Shown piece after piece: positions 40,594 to 50,953 of a stretch of 50,953 nt of DNA. The DNA is taken from contig JANYDT010000023.1 of the NCBI GenBank assembly GCA_025359845.1, forward strand, positions 1-50,953, written 5' to 3'. The notes beneath the pieces were generated by a model. The model was not told the origin of the DNA and did no database searches. It saw only the letters and a program-made list of their open reading frames with translations. Position 1 is the first letter of the stretch. The number at the start of each line of letters is the position of its first letter. This DNA comes from Acidimicrobiia bacterium (GTDB lineage: Bacteria; Actinomycetota; Acidimicrobiia; Acidimicrobiales; JANYDT01). A program made the position numbers and the translations under genes.

Positions 40594-41661
40594 TCAGACC
40601 CGCCTCACTTCTTTGGTTCCGAAAAATCCGTATGGTCGTACGAGCAATATGACCACCATCACGATATATGGCAAGACAACGTGAAAATTCTGACCGACGT
40701 AGTCGGACGGCACAAACCCGAAGACACTCTGATTTTCGTAGCCGACGCACAGCTGTTCGGCGATTCCGAGCACCATGCCGCCGACGATGGCGCCGGTAGT
40801 CGAATCGATTCCCCCTAGGATAATGGCGGGGAACGCGGCGAGGGCGAAGAACCCGACCGTCGAATCGAGCGTCCGACCACCGCCCGAGACAAGGAGAATG
40901 CCGGCGAGAGCGGCGAGCGCAGCAGATATGAACCACGAAACCCCGAAAACCATCTTGGCGCTTATGCCTTGGGCGATGGCTGCCTCCTGGTCATAAGCCG
41001 TGGCTCGCATAGCCGTGCCCATCCGGGAGCGCTTGAAGAACTGTAAGAACGCCACGGTGACGCCCATGGCCACGAGGAAGGTGACGACGTCGATGAGGGT
41101 GACCGGAACGCCCAGAATGCGGGTTGACTTGATGCCGATGGGGTCGTTGATGTTCACCGCTTCGCTGCCCCAGCGCGACGGAACGTACTGGTCGGCGATG
41201 ATCGCAATCCCGAAAGTCACCATGATGATCGAGAACACCGGTCGGCCCCGCATGCGCCTTAGAAGCACGATGTCGATGATCAGTCCAAGCCCTCCGGTCA
41301 CGATCATGGCCAAAAGAATGCTGATGACATAGGGCAGCTTCCACTTGTAGTCAAGGTGAATGCCGAGCATGACGTAAAGGCCGGCGGCCAGCATCGCGGC
41401 TCCGGGAACGACAAATTTGGGGCGCGATCGGTCGAGAGCGGCGAACGCGCCGACGAGCACGAGAATCAGTCCAAGCCACGTATTCCATTTCCAGCCGTTA
41501 TGGAACTCGTAGCAAAGGTACGCACCGATCGTCATGAGTGCACCGTGGGCAAAATTCAAGAGATGGGTGGCCTTGAAGACGATTACCAACCCAAGGCCCA
41601 CGATTGCGAATACCGACCCTCGGGCCAAACCGGTCACCAAGAATTGGAAGAACTGCGTCAC
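40594..41661 (-). CDS. livH: Liv-type ABC transporter permease (LivH-like)
   Basis: FFQFLVTGLARGSVFAIVGLGLVIVFKATHLLNFAHGALMTIGAYLCYEF; GTG start overlaps previous stop. Confidence 0.9.
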   Translation of the reverse strand: MTQFFQFLVTGLARGSVFAIVGLGLVIVFKATHLLNFAHGALMTIGAYLCYEFHNGWKWNTWLGLILVLVGAFAALDRSRPKFVVPGAAMLAAGLYVMLGIHLDYKWKLPYVISILLAMIVTGGLGLIIDIVLLRRMRGRPVFSIIMVTFGIAIIADQYVPSRWGSEAVNINDPIGIKSTRILGVPVTLIDVVTFLVAMGVTVAFLQFFKRSRMGTAMRATAYDQEAAIAQGISAKMVFGVSWFISAALAALAGILLVSGGGRTLDSTVGFFALAAFPAIILGGIDSTTGAIVGGMVLGIAEQLCVGYENQSVFGFVPSDYVGQNFHVVLPYIVMVVILLVRPYGFFGTKEVRRV

Positions 41662-43160
41662 TTCGAACCTCCGCCGACGACCATCGGGTGCACGCCCTCG
41701 AGACCGATCAGAAAGCCGTTCGCGTCGAGCGTGCCAGTCGACAAAGAGACTCCGATGGTTGAGAAGAAGGACTGGACATCGAACGCTACCGGCTGTTCCC
41801 CGGTGACAACGCTGCGAATGCGGCCGAGTCCGTAGCGGCGACGAATGAAGGGGTGAACAGCGAGTCCGCTGAAGATTCCGAAGAGTATCCAACCCCCGAG
41901 CAAAGCAACAACAATCAGGATGCGGAGCCAGGCCGGCGTGCTGGTACGCACAATGGCGCAGATCACAATCGAGGCGGCCGACGCGATAACCAATCCGGCT
42001 CGGAACACCCTCAGATCAGCGATGCCCCTGCCCGCCGGTCGGGCGCGGCGCTTCATCGCTTTCGTGAACGCGAAACGCTTGAGTCCGGGCACTGTGCCAG
42101 GCAACGCATCGGGGCGGTGGTAGAGAAACAGCCAAACGGCGGAGCCGAGAATCAGGCCGATGTTGGCCAATCGGCCCGATAGGGCCTTACTGCCGCCAAA
42201 GCCCTTCACCAGAAAGCCGGGAAGGAGAAGAAGCAGCACCGCCAAAGTCGTAGCGATGCCCCTTCGTTTGACGGCTGGCGTCGATTCGGCTCGGCTCCGG
42301 GCATCGTGGGCGATCAGAGCCAAGAAAGCCGGAGAGGCATGCATAAATGTTGGCTGCACGTCGGCGAGTCCACGCATGAGCAGCTGCCCGCTCTGAGGAA
42401 AATGGACCCGATACCCGGCGACCAAGCTGCCGACCCCACTTATCGCTCGTTCTGCTGAGTCGGCCAGCGACATTACGGCCACGACCTCGTCGTGAGGCCC
42501 CGCGCCGACGGCGCGCACAGCGCTTTCTCCCCCGGCCACAAGCTCGCCTTGGCGGAGGCGGTGCTCCTCGACGTTACCGTCGGCGCGAACGTGCGCGGCG
42601 ATGGCACCGACGCTCGAGGGTTCGAGGGCGGCGGCGTATCCGGCCCATTCCGTCGCCTTTGTGGCCCCGGCTTCAAGGAGCCTTGCGTAGGTGATGACAG
42701 TTACGGAGTCTGCGCCGGACGCGTCGTCAAGATGGCGAATTCCTCGGGTATTGACGACCACGACAGTGCGCACGGCCGCAAGCCGGCTGCGGCTTTCGGT
42801 CACCTTGTCGAATTGTTCTTCGTCTCCGACGATCACCGTGGTGACCCCGAAGTGCTTGAGAAGGGTAGCGACGTGATCAGAAGAAGTATCCGGATCGATA
42901 CCCAAAACCGCCGCCCCGATACCCTGGGCCCCGACGTCGGCCACGAGCCACGAGGGGTGATTTTCGCTGAGGATGGCGACCCGGTCGCCGGACTTCACTC
43001 CGAGCCCAATGAGCCCCATGCCGACACACGCCGCCTCGTCGAGATAGGCGGCCCACGTTGTCTCCTTCCACAAGCCGGCCGTCCGTTCTCGCATCGCCAC
43101 CGCGTTAGTCCTCGATGCCGCCGCGGCCACGAGAAGTGCGGGAACGGTATTGGCGTTCAT
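41658..43160 (-). CDS. Degenerate ANL (acyl-CoA-ligase-like) N-terminal domain fused to membrane helices
   Basis: ANL N-part TTWAAYLDEAACVGMGLIGLGVKSGDRVAILSENHPSWLVADVGAQGIGAAVLGIDPDTSS; no YTSGTTGxPKG motif (reads AIAAHVRADGNVEEHRLRQGEL); then TM segments IATTLAVLLLLLPGFLV, NIGLILGSAVWLFLY, AGLVIASAASIVICAIV, LRILIVVALLGGWILFGIFSGLA. Confidence 0.75.
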   Translation of the reverse strand: MNANTVPALLVAAAASRTNAVAMRERTAGLWKETTWAAYLDEAACVGMGLIGLGVKSGDRVAILSENHPSWLVADVGAQGIGAAVLGIDPDTSSDHVATLLKHFGVTTVIVGDEEQFDKVTESRSRLAAVRTVVVVNTRGIRHLDDASGADSVTVITYARLLEAGATKATEWAGYAAALEPSSVGAIAAHVRADGNVEEHRLRQGELVAGGESAVRAVGAGPHDEVVAVMSLADSAERAISGVGSLVAGYRVHFPQSGQLLMRGLADVQPTFMHASPAFLALIAHDARSRAESTPAVKRRGIATTLAVLLLLLPGFLVKGFGGSKALSGRLANIGLILGSAVWLFLYHRPDALPGTVPGLKRFAFTKAMKRRARPAGRGIADLRVFRAGLVIASAASIVICAIVRTSTPAWLRILIVVALLGGWILFGIFSGLAVHPFIRRRYGLGRIRSVVTGEQPVAFDVQSFFSTIGVSLSTGTLDANGFLIGLEGVHPMVVGGGSK

Positions 43161-43170
43161 AGGATCAATG

Positions 43171-43938
43171 TCATGGCTGGCCCAGATAGGCGTCAATGAC
43201 CCGTTGATTGCTACGGACTTCGGCCGGCAGCCCCTCGGCGATCTTCTGGCCGAAGTCGAGGACCATCATGCGATCGGCCACATCCATGACCATATGCATA
43301 TCGTGTTCGACCAAAATCATTGAGATAGCTAGTTCACGCTTTATTTCCAGAATATAGCGGGCCATGTCCTCGGTTTCGCTGGAGTTCATACCGGCCACAG
43401 GTTCATCGAGCAAAAGCAACTTCGGTTCCATGCAAAGGGCCCGAGCAAGTTCCATTCGTTTTTGGATACCGTACGGCAACAGTCCAACGGGGCTCCCACG
43501 AAACTGATGCAGATCGAGGAGTTCCATTACCTCTTCGACCCGTCGTCTGTGCAAGATTTCCTGGGAGCGCGCCTTCCCAAAAAACGCCATTCCTGAAAGG
43601 AAGCCGCCATGCATAAGGTGATGGCGACCGAGCATGAGATTGGCCACCACATCGAGGTTCAAGAACAGACCAATGTTCTGAAAGGTCCTGGCGATACCCT
43701 GGGCGACAGTGAAAGGCGGTTTGCGACCGATGATGTCGACGCCGTCGATTCGAATAATACCGCGCTGCGGTTGGTAGACCGCATTGAGACAGTTGAAGAT
43801 CGAGGTTTTGCCGGCGCCGTTCGGACCGATGATGGCGAACAATTCTCGCCGGCGAACCTCGAAGGTCACGTCGCTCAGCGCAGTAACTCCGCCGAACCGC
43901 AAAGTAATCTCTCGGCACTCCAAGAGCGCGTCGCTCAC
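43171..43938 (-). CDS. livG: Liv-type ABC transporter ATP-binding protein (LivG-like)
   Basis: GPNGAGKTSIFNCLNAVYQPQRG; LLLLDEPVAGMNSSET. Confidence 0.93.
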   Translation of the reverse strand: MSDALLECREITLRFGGVTALSDVTFEVRRRELFAIIGPNGAGKTSIFNCLNAVYQPQRGIIRIDGVDIIGRKPPFTVAQGIARTFQNIGLFLNLDVVANLMLGRHHLMHGGFLSGMAFFGKARSQEILHRRRVEEVMELLDLHQFRGSPVGLLPYGIQKRMELARALCMEPKLLLLDEPVAGMNSSETEDMARYILEIKRELAISMILVEHDMHMVMDVADRMMVLDFGQKIAEGLPAEVRSNQRVIDAYLGQP

Positions 43939-44735
43939 TTGTAGGCCTCGCGTTTGCGTCGATAGCTCTTCAAGTCGCGAAAACTTGACTCCCCGGTATC
44001 GCCGCCCAAGTAGAAATGTTGGATGTCGTGGTCGGCCAAGAGGTCTACTCCGCTGCCTTCTTTTACCACCCGGCCCGTTTCGATGACGTAACCGCGATCC
44101 GCGATCGAAAGTGCCATCGTGGCGTTTTGCTCGACAATCAACACGCTTGTACCTTGCTTATTGATTTCTATGACGATGTCACGAATCTGCTGCACGATCA
44201 ACGGCGCAAGCCCCAGGGAGGGCTCATCGAGCAGAAGCAGACGAGGGTTGGCCATGAGCGCTCTACCGATGGCCAGCATTTGCTGTTCTCCTCCCGAAAG
44301 ATAACCGGCCACTTGGGTCGATCGTTCCGCCAATCGGGGAAATAGCGTCATGACACGGTCGTGGCTAACCCGTAGGCCGGCTTTATCTTTCCGCGTATAT
44401 CCACCCGCCCTGAGGTTTTCGTCGACAGTAAGTTCGGCAAATATTCGCCGTCCCTCCATCACCTGGGCCATACCTGAACGAACAAGCGTCGACGGATCGA
44501 CGCCGACGATGCTCCGACCGTCCATTTCCACGACGCCGGCGGTAACGCGACCGTTGTGGTAAGGCAACAAGCCCGAGATCGTGCGCAGCAGGGTAGTTTT
44601 GCCGGCCCCGTTGGCCCCGAGGATGGCGACAATCTTACCGGCCGGCAACTCGACGCTGACCCCGCGCAGCACTTGGATGGCGCCGCCGTATACGACTTCC
44701 ACCTGGTGGACACTCAGTAGAGGTTCGCCCGCCAT
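43935..44735 (-). CDS. livF: Liv-type ABC transporter ATP-binding protein (LivF-like)
   Basis: GANGAGKTTLLRTISGLLPYH; YLSGGEQQMLAIGRALMANPRLLLLDEPSLGLAP; ATGA overlap with livG. Confidence 0.93.
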   Translation of the reverse strand: MAGEPLLSVHQVEVVYGGAIQVLRGVSVELPAGKIVAILGANGAGKTTLLRTISGLLPYHNGRVTAGVVEMDGRSIVGVDPSTLVRSGMAQVMEGRRIFAELTVDENLRAGGYTRKDKAGLRVSHDRVMTLFPRLAERSTQVAGYLSGGEQQMLAIGRALMANPRLLLLDEPSLGLAPLIVQQIRDIVIEINKQGTSVLIVEQNATMALSIADRGYVIETGRVVKEGSGVDLLADHDIQHFYLGGDTGESSFRDLKSYRRKREAYK

Positions 44736-44882
44736 GTTCACCTTGTTGATTCCTTCGGATGTGACGGCGGGCACAGTTTTTCTAGTCTGCCATCGAAGGG
44801 GCGACCGCGCCAGTACCGCTCCGAGAAATACCCACTGCCGATCGCGACCCTTCAATGCAGGTGTCGCAATACGCTGACGCGC

Positions 44883-45158
44883 ATGTGTCGCAATATCACC
44901 GAGTTGCGTGGCCTCGACCCGCCGGCCACGTCGATCGAAATCGAGGCTGCCGCCATGCAGTTCGTACGAAAAGTTACGGGGATGAGCCGTCCCACCGGCG
45001 CCAATCTCACCGAATTACAAGGGGCCGCGAAAGCAATAGCGGCCGTCACCGAAGGGTTGCTCACTCGGCTCCCGCCCCGCCGCCAACCGCCCCGGACGGT
45101 GCCGCCGCTGAGGCTGCCCCACGTCCGGGATCGGCTACTACAAAAGGAAAAAGGTTAG
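44883..45158 (+). CDS. DUF2277 family protein
   Basis: MCRNITELRGLDPPATSIEIEAAAMQFVRKVTGMSRPT. Confidence 0.8.
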   Translation: MCRNITELRGLDPPATSIEIEAAAMQFVRKVTGMSRPTGANLTELQGAAKAIAAVTEGLLTRLPPRRQPPRTVPPLRLPHVRDRLLQKEKG

Positions 45159-45167
45159 GGCCTGCCC

Positions 45168-46373
45168 TTAGGCTGCGGACTTCTCGAGGATGTGGATGCC
45201 GCAGGCCGAGCCGAGTCCGATCACATGGGCGAGACCGACTTTGGCCCCTTCGATCTGACGGGGCCCGGCCTCGCCGCGGAGATGGTGGCACACTTCCCAG
45301 ACGTTGGCGATACCGGTCGCGGCGATCGGATGGCCCTTGGACTGCAGGCCCCCCGAAACATTCACAGGTCGGGCGCCGTCACGGAAAGGCGCGCCGGAGT
45401 TGAAGAAATCGACGGCGCCGCCCTCTTCGCACAGCATGAGGTTGTCGTAATGGACCAGTTCGGCCGTGGCGAAGCAATCGTGCAACTCGACGAGATTGAG
45501 GTCGCTGGGGCCCACTCCGGCCTGCTCGTAGGCCTGCTTGGCGGCCCGTCGGGTGAGCGTATTGACGTTCGGCAGGATCTGGCACGCCTCTTCGTAGGGA
45601 TCGCTCGTGAGAACCGAAGCCGAGACCTTGACGGCCCGGCGCTGCTGCTCAAGCGAGAGCGTCTTGAGCTTGGCTCCGGTGACGAGAACGGCTGCGGCCG
45701 CTCCGTCACAGTTGGCCGAACACATCGGACGGGTGTTGGGGTACGCGATCATCATGTCGCCCATGATCTGCTCGAGGCTCATCGCTTTGGAGTACGCAGC
45801 CAGCGGGTTGAGCGTCGAGTGCATATGGTTCTTCTCGGAGATCTTAGCGAAAAGTTCGAAGGTCGCCCCGCCATACTTGTGGCCGTATTCCATGCCCACT
45901 TGGGCGAACACGCCAGGCATGTTGTCGGTACCGATACGGCCGTCGGTGGGCACGACGGCGCCGTAACGACCGCTCGGCTCATAGACGTTCTTGTCGGATT
46001 TGGGCTTGCCACCCGCTCCGAGGAGCCCGGCGCCGGCCAACTTTTCGACCCCGACAGCCAGACCCATGTCGCACTCGCCGGCCTTGAGGGCCATGATCAC
46101 GGTCCGCAGCGCGGTCGCTCCGGTGGCGCAAGCATTCGACACGTTGTAGACCGGGATGCCGGTCTGGCCGATCTGCTTCTGCAGCTGCTGGCCTAGGCCT
46201 CCGCCGCCCATGAGGCAGCCTGCCGCGAGGACGCCCATGTCGGCCATGGTCACCCCACCGTCGGCCATTGCCGCCATGGCCGCTTCGGCGGCGAGGTCGA
46301 CCGTGTCTTTGTCGGCGTGCTTGCCGAACTTGGTCATCTTGATGCCGAGAATCCAGATGTCATCGCTGGCCAT
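45168..46373 (-). CDS. Thiolase-family protein (SCP2/lipid-transfer thiolase type)
   Basis: NVSNACATGATALRTVIMALKAGECDMGLAVGVEKL; NLVELHDCFATAELVHYDNLMLCEEGG; GHPIAATGIANVWEVCHHLRG. Confidence 0.9.
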   Translation of the reverse strand: MASDDIWILGIKMTKFGKHADKDTVDLAAEAAMAAMADGGVTMADMGVLAAGCLMGGGGLGQQLQKQIGQTGIPVYNVSNACATGATALRTVIMALKAGECDMGLAVGVEKLAGAGLLGAGGKPKSDKNVYEPSGRYGAVVPTDGRIGTDNMPGVFAQVGMEYGHKYGGATFELFAKISEKNHMHSTLNPLAAYSKAMSLEQIMGDMMIAYPNTRPMCSANCDGAAAAVLVTGAKLKTLSLEQQRRAVKVSASVLTSDPYEEACQILPNVNTLTRRAAKQAYEQAGVGPSDLNLVELHDCFATAELVHYDNLMLCEEGGAVDFFNSGAPFRDGARPVNVSGGLQSKGHPIAATGIANVWEVCHHLRGEAGPRQIEGAKVGLAHVIGLGSACGIHILEKSAA

Positions 46374-46422
46374 GGTGCTGCCTCTTTTTCTTACAGGTAA
46401 AGGGTTCGGGGGGAATGCGGAT

Positions 46423-46818
46423 TCAGCTGATCGGTTCGAAGCCGAAGCCAATGGCTTCGGTGCCGTCGTCATCGGTGCCGATCGACGTGGTGACGAGCCG
46501 GACTTTCATACTGAGCTTGACGTGATCGGGGTCGGGCTCGGTGTTGATGATGTTGCCTCTCACGCTGGTGCCTCCGCAGTCGACGACCGCCGACACGAAG
46601 GGTACGGCCACGCCCGGAGCGGCGAACGCCACGATGGTGAACGCTCGGACTTCGCCGTCAGTGGCGATCGACACGGGTTTGAACGTGGTGCCAAAGCAAC
46701 CGGCGCAAGCGTTGCGACGGTCGAAGAAGCGAGCCCCGCAGGAGGTGCACTCGTGGGCAACGAGATGCGGCGAGTCGCCCAGTACGAGATAGTCGACGAC
46801 AGGGATCTGTTTGGACAT
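46423..46818 (-). CDS. DUF35 Zn-ribbon/OB-fold protein, thiolase partner
   Basis: CTSCGARFFDRRNACAGC rubredoxin-like Zn ribbon followed by OB-fold; adjacent to thiolase. Confidence 0.88.
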   Translation of the reverse strand: MSKQIPVVDYLVLGDSPHLVAHECTSCGARFFDRRNACAGCFGTTFKPVSIATDGEVRAFTIVAFAAPGVAVPFVSAVVDCGGTSVRGNIINTEPDPDHVKLSMKVRLVTTSIGTDDDGTEAIGFGFEPIS

Positions 46819-46952
46819 GAGGCTTCCTTGCGGCAGGGGGCAACGGCTCCCCAATCATCGCAGTATCTTAACCAAGGGTGCGAAACGGGCAGAATCCCGA
46901 AGACGGCAAGGGCTCCGGAATGCGCGGCGCCGACGAGATGTTGCTTCCGATT

Positions 46953-46969
46953 ACAAGATTACATCTTGT
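46953..46969. promoter_or_regulatory. Inverted repeat ACAAGAT-TAC-ATCTTGT upstream of lon
   Basis: Perfect 7-bp arms, 16 bp before ATG 46986. Confidence 0.55.
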
Positions 46970-46985
46970 CAGCCAAGGAGCCATC

Positions 46986-49418
<2,433 letters not shown>

Positions 49419-49512
49419 ACGAAATCGGCGCGGCGCGTTCAGCCTGACGGCCCGCCCCGTCATTTGCGTCGTTGCACGCGCCCAACCGGCGATGCGCGCT
49501 CGACCAATGTGG

Positions 49513-50322
49513 TTAAGCGACTGCCTCGCCGGCGGCTCGGGCCGTTGCGACAATTGGTCCAATGATTTCTGCGAAACCTTCGGCGTCGCCGATCGGCCAA
49601 GAGTGCGATCCTCGTACGACGCTGCCCCGTGCCCCCAGGACCGCGCAGAGGGAATCAAAGCTTGACTTGGGCACGAAGGCGTCCGCGTTGGCGTGCACGA
49701 CCGTGACGGGCGTGCCGCGGCGCCGCACGGTTCGTAGCTCGGTGTCGAGATCAGCACGGCGGGCCAGCGTTGCGACGCGGTAAACGCCGCGCGGATTGCG
49801 CACAATGTTCAAGACGGCGTCTTCGAGCAAGGCGGGCACGGCTTTCGATAACCCCGCCCCTAACACGTCGGAAGGCAGGGCCAGTCCCCAACGCCAGAGG
49901 GGGCGTTCAGCCATAAGATGGCCTTGATCCCATTTGCCTCCGATGGAATTGAGCAGCACTAGCGACCCAACCCGACTCGGCACGCTGGCGGCCAGTTGAA
50001 TGCCTACTCCACCCCCAAAACTGTGACCTATCACTATGGCGGGTTCGGTCATCGCCACAGCGGCGCAAAACTCGTCGGTCCAAGCCCCGTAACCCGGCAA
50101 GCCGAACTGGCGATGCGGGAGATCCTGGGTACCTCCGAAACCGGGTAACGCCGGCGCGAAAACCTGGCAGCCGAGGTCGGCCAGAGGACGCAACGTATCG
50201 CGGTAGGCATGATGGGCGAGCGCCCATCCGTGCAGAAAGAGCACCGGATGGCCGTGACCAATGGTGCCGTACTGAGCCGTGCGACCGGCCACCAGCGTGC
50301 GTTTCCAGGAAAAGAGGGACAT
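49513..50322 (-). CDS. Alpha/beta hydrolase
   Basis: HPVLFLHGWALAHHAYRDTL; AIVIGHSFGGGVGIQLA. Confidence 0.92.
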   Translation of the reverse strand: MSLFSWKRTLVAGRTAQYGTIGHGHPVLFLHGWALAHHAYRDTLRPLADLGCQVFAPALPGFGGTQDLPHRQFGLPGYGAWTDEFCAAVAMTEPAIVIGHSFGGGVGIQLAASVPSRVGSLVLLNSIGGKWDQGHLMAERPLWRWGLALPSDVLGAGLSKAVPALLEDAVLNIVRNPRGVYRVATLARRADLDTELRTVRRRGTPVTVVHANADAFVPKSSFDSLCAVLGARGSVVRGSHSWPIGDAEGFAEIIGPIVATARAAGEAVA

Positions 50323-50410
50323 GTTTATCGAATGTGGCTCCAGTTTTCTGGAGCACCTGAAATCTACACGTTACGGCTTCGTAAGTAGTCGCGCCAAGTA
50401 CTCCGTTCGC

Positions 50411-50671
50411 TCAGCTGGCTTGGCGAGCAAGGAGAACTCGGCGTTCGAGTTCGGTTGTTCCTCCCCAAATGCCATGCGGCTCGCGAATTCGGATGGCGTA
50501 GTCGAGGCAGTCGCGCCGCACGGCGCAACCTCGACAAATCGCCTTCGCCTTGTCTTCTCGGTCTTCCTTGTCTTCTTTGCGCTCAAAGGTTGACGGCGGA
50601 AAGTACAGGCCGGAATGCGGTCCCCGACATTCGGCCCTGAGCTGCCAAGTCTCTGCTTTAAGTAATGCCAC
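50411..50671 (-). CDS. WhiB family transcriptional regulator
   Basis: Four Cys (AEC...AICRGCAVRRDCLDYAI) and GIWGGTTELERR signature. Confidence 0.92.
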   Translation of the reverse strand: MALLKAETWQLRAECRGPHSGLYFPPSTFERKEDKEDREDKAKAICRGCAVRRDCLDYAIRIREPHGIWGGTTELERRVLLARQAS

Positions 50672-50856
50672 GATTCTCCCCCACAGGTATGTCCAGCGAG
50701 AACCTACTCATGCCTCCACCCAAATTCAAGCCCTCTTGTGACGAACGTCACCGACTTGGCATGTCGCCGTCACATACTCGTCACACTGAGCCGACGAGCT
50801 CCCGCACAGGGCACTAGTGCACGCTCGCGGAAGTTGCGAGTGTGTAGTTTGGGGGT

Positions 50857-50953
50857 GTGTGGGTTGCGTTGCCGGTCGAGTTGGGTGTTGATGAGTTGGA
50901 GGAGTTGGGGCGTCGGGTGAGGGCGCATTCGACTTCGGTGCGAATGTTGCGTC
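50857..50953 (+). CDS. Partial unidentified ORF at window end
   Basis: Open frame VWVALPVELGVDELEELGRRVRAHSTSVRMLR to window edge; rich in TTG/GTG codons. Confidence 0.35.
   Translation, partial: MWVALPVELGVDELEELGRRVRAHSTSVRMLR

Noticed and set aside
43609-43944. ORF with HEIGHH zinc-protease-like motif
   Set aside because: Antisense to livG; motif is a chance product of the opposite strand.

Overview
High-GC actinobacterial-type chromosome segment, probably Acidimicrobiia-like (F420/LLM oxidoreductases, WhiB, WS/DGAT, Lon, DUF2277, DUF35-thiolase). No tRNA, rRNA, CRISPR array or intact transposon was recognised. From left to right it contains: a formate dehydrogenase locus (- strand) whose catalytic subunit is interrupted by a UGA at the expected selenocysteine position, followed by a SECIS-like hairpin; a TPP enzyme; an MFS/TetR pair with a 13-bp-arm palindrome; GH15, GreA and a branched-chain amino acid block (leuB, ilvE, cimA), with an Ile-run leader peptide plus terminator in front of cimA; small secreted proteins behind a near-consensus promoter; LLM/NUDIX/GT2/GMC/D-aminoacylase/WS-DGAT genes; a catabolic block (two-domain CaiB-BaiF, P450, BVMO, LLM); glycogen debranching enzyme and fatty acid desaturase; a Liv-type ABC operon containing a degenerate ANL (acyl-CoA-ligase-like) domain fused to membrane helices; thiolase/DUF35; lon; WhiB. 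Several accessory genes are visibly decayed: a membrane gene pair, a sulfotransferase/SDR chimera, and a small gene with two frameshifts. The strongest candidates for follow-up are the Sec-FDH with split domain architecture, the isoleucine attenuator on cimA, and the ANL-membrane fusion in the Liv operon. All calls come from reading the sequence and supplied ORFs; no database search was run.
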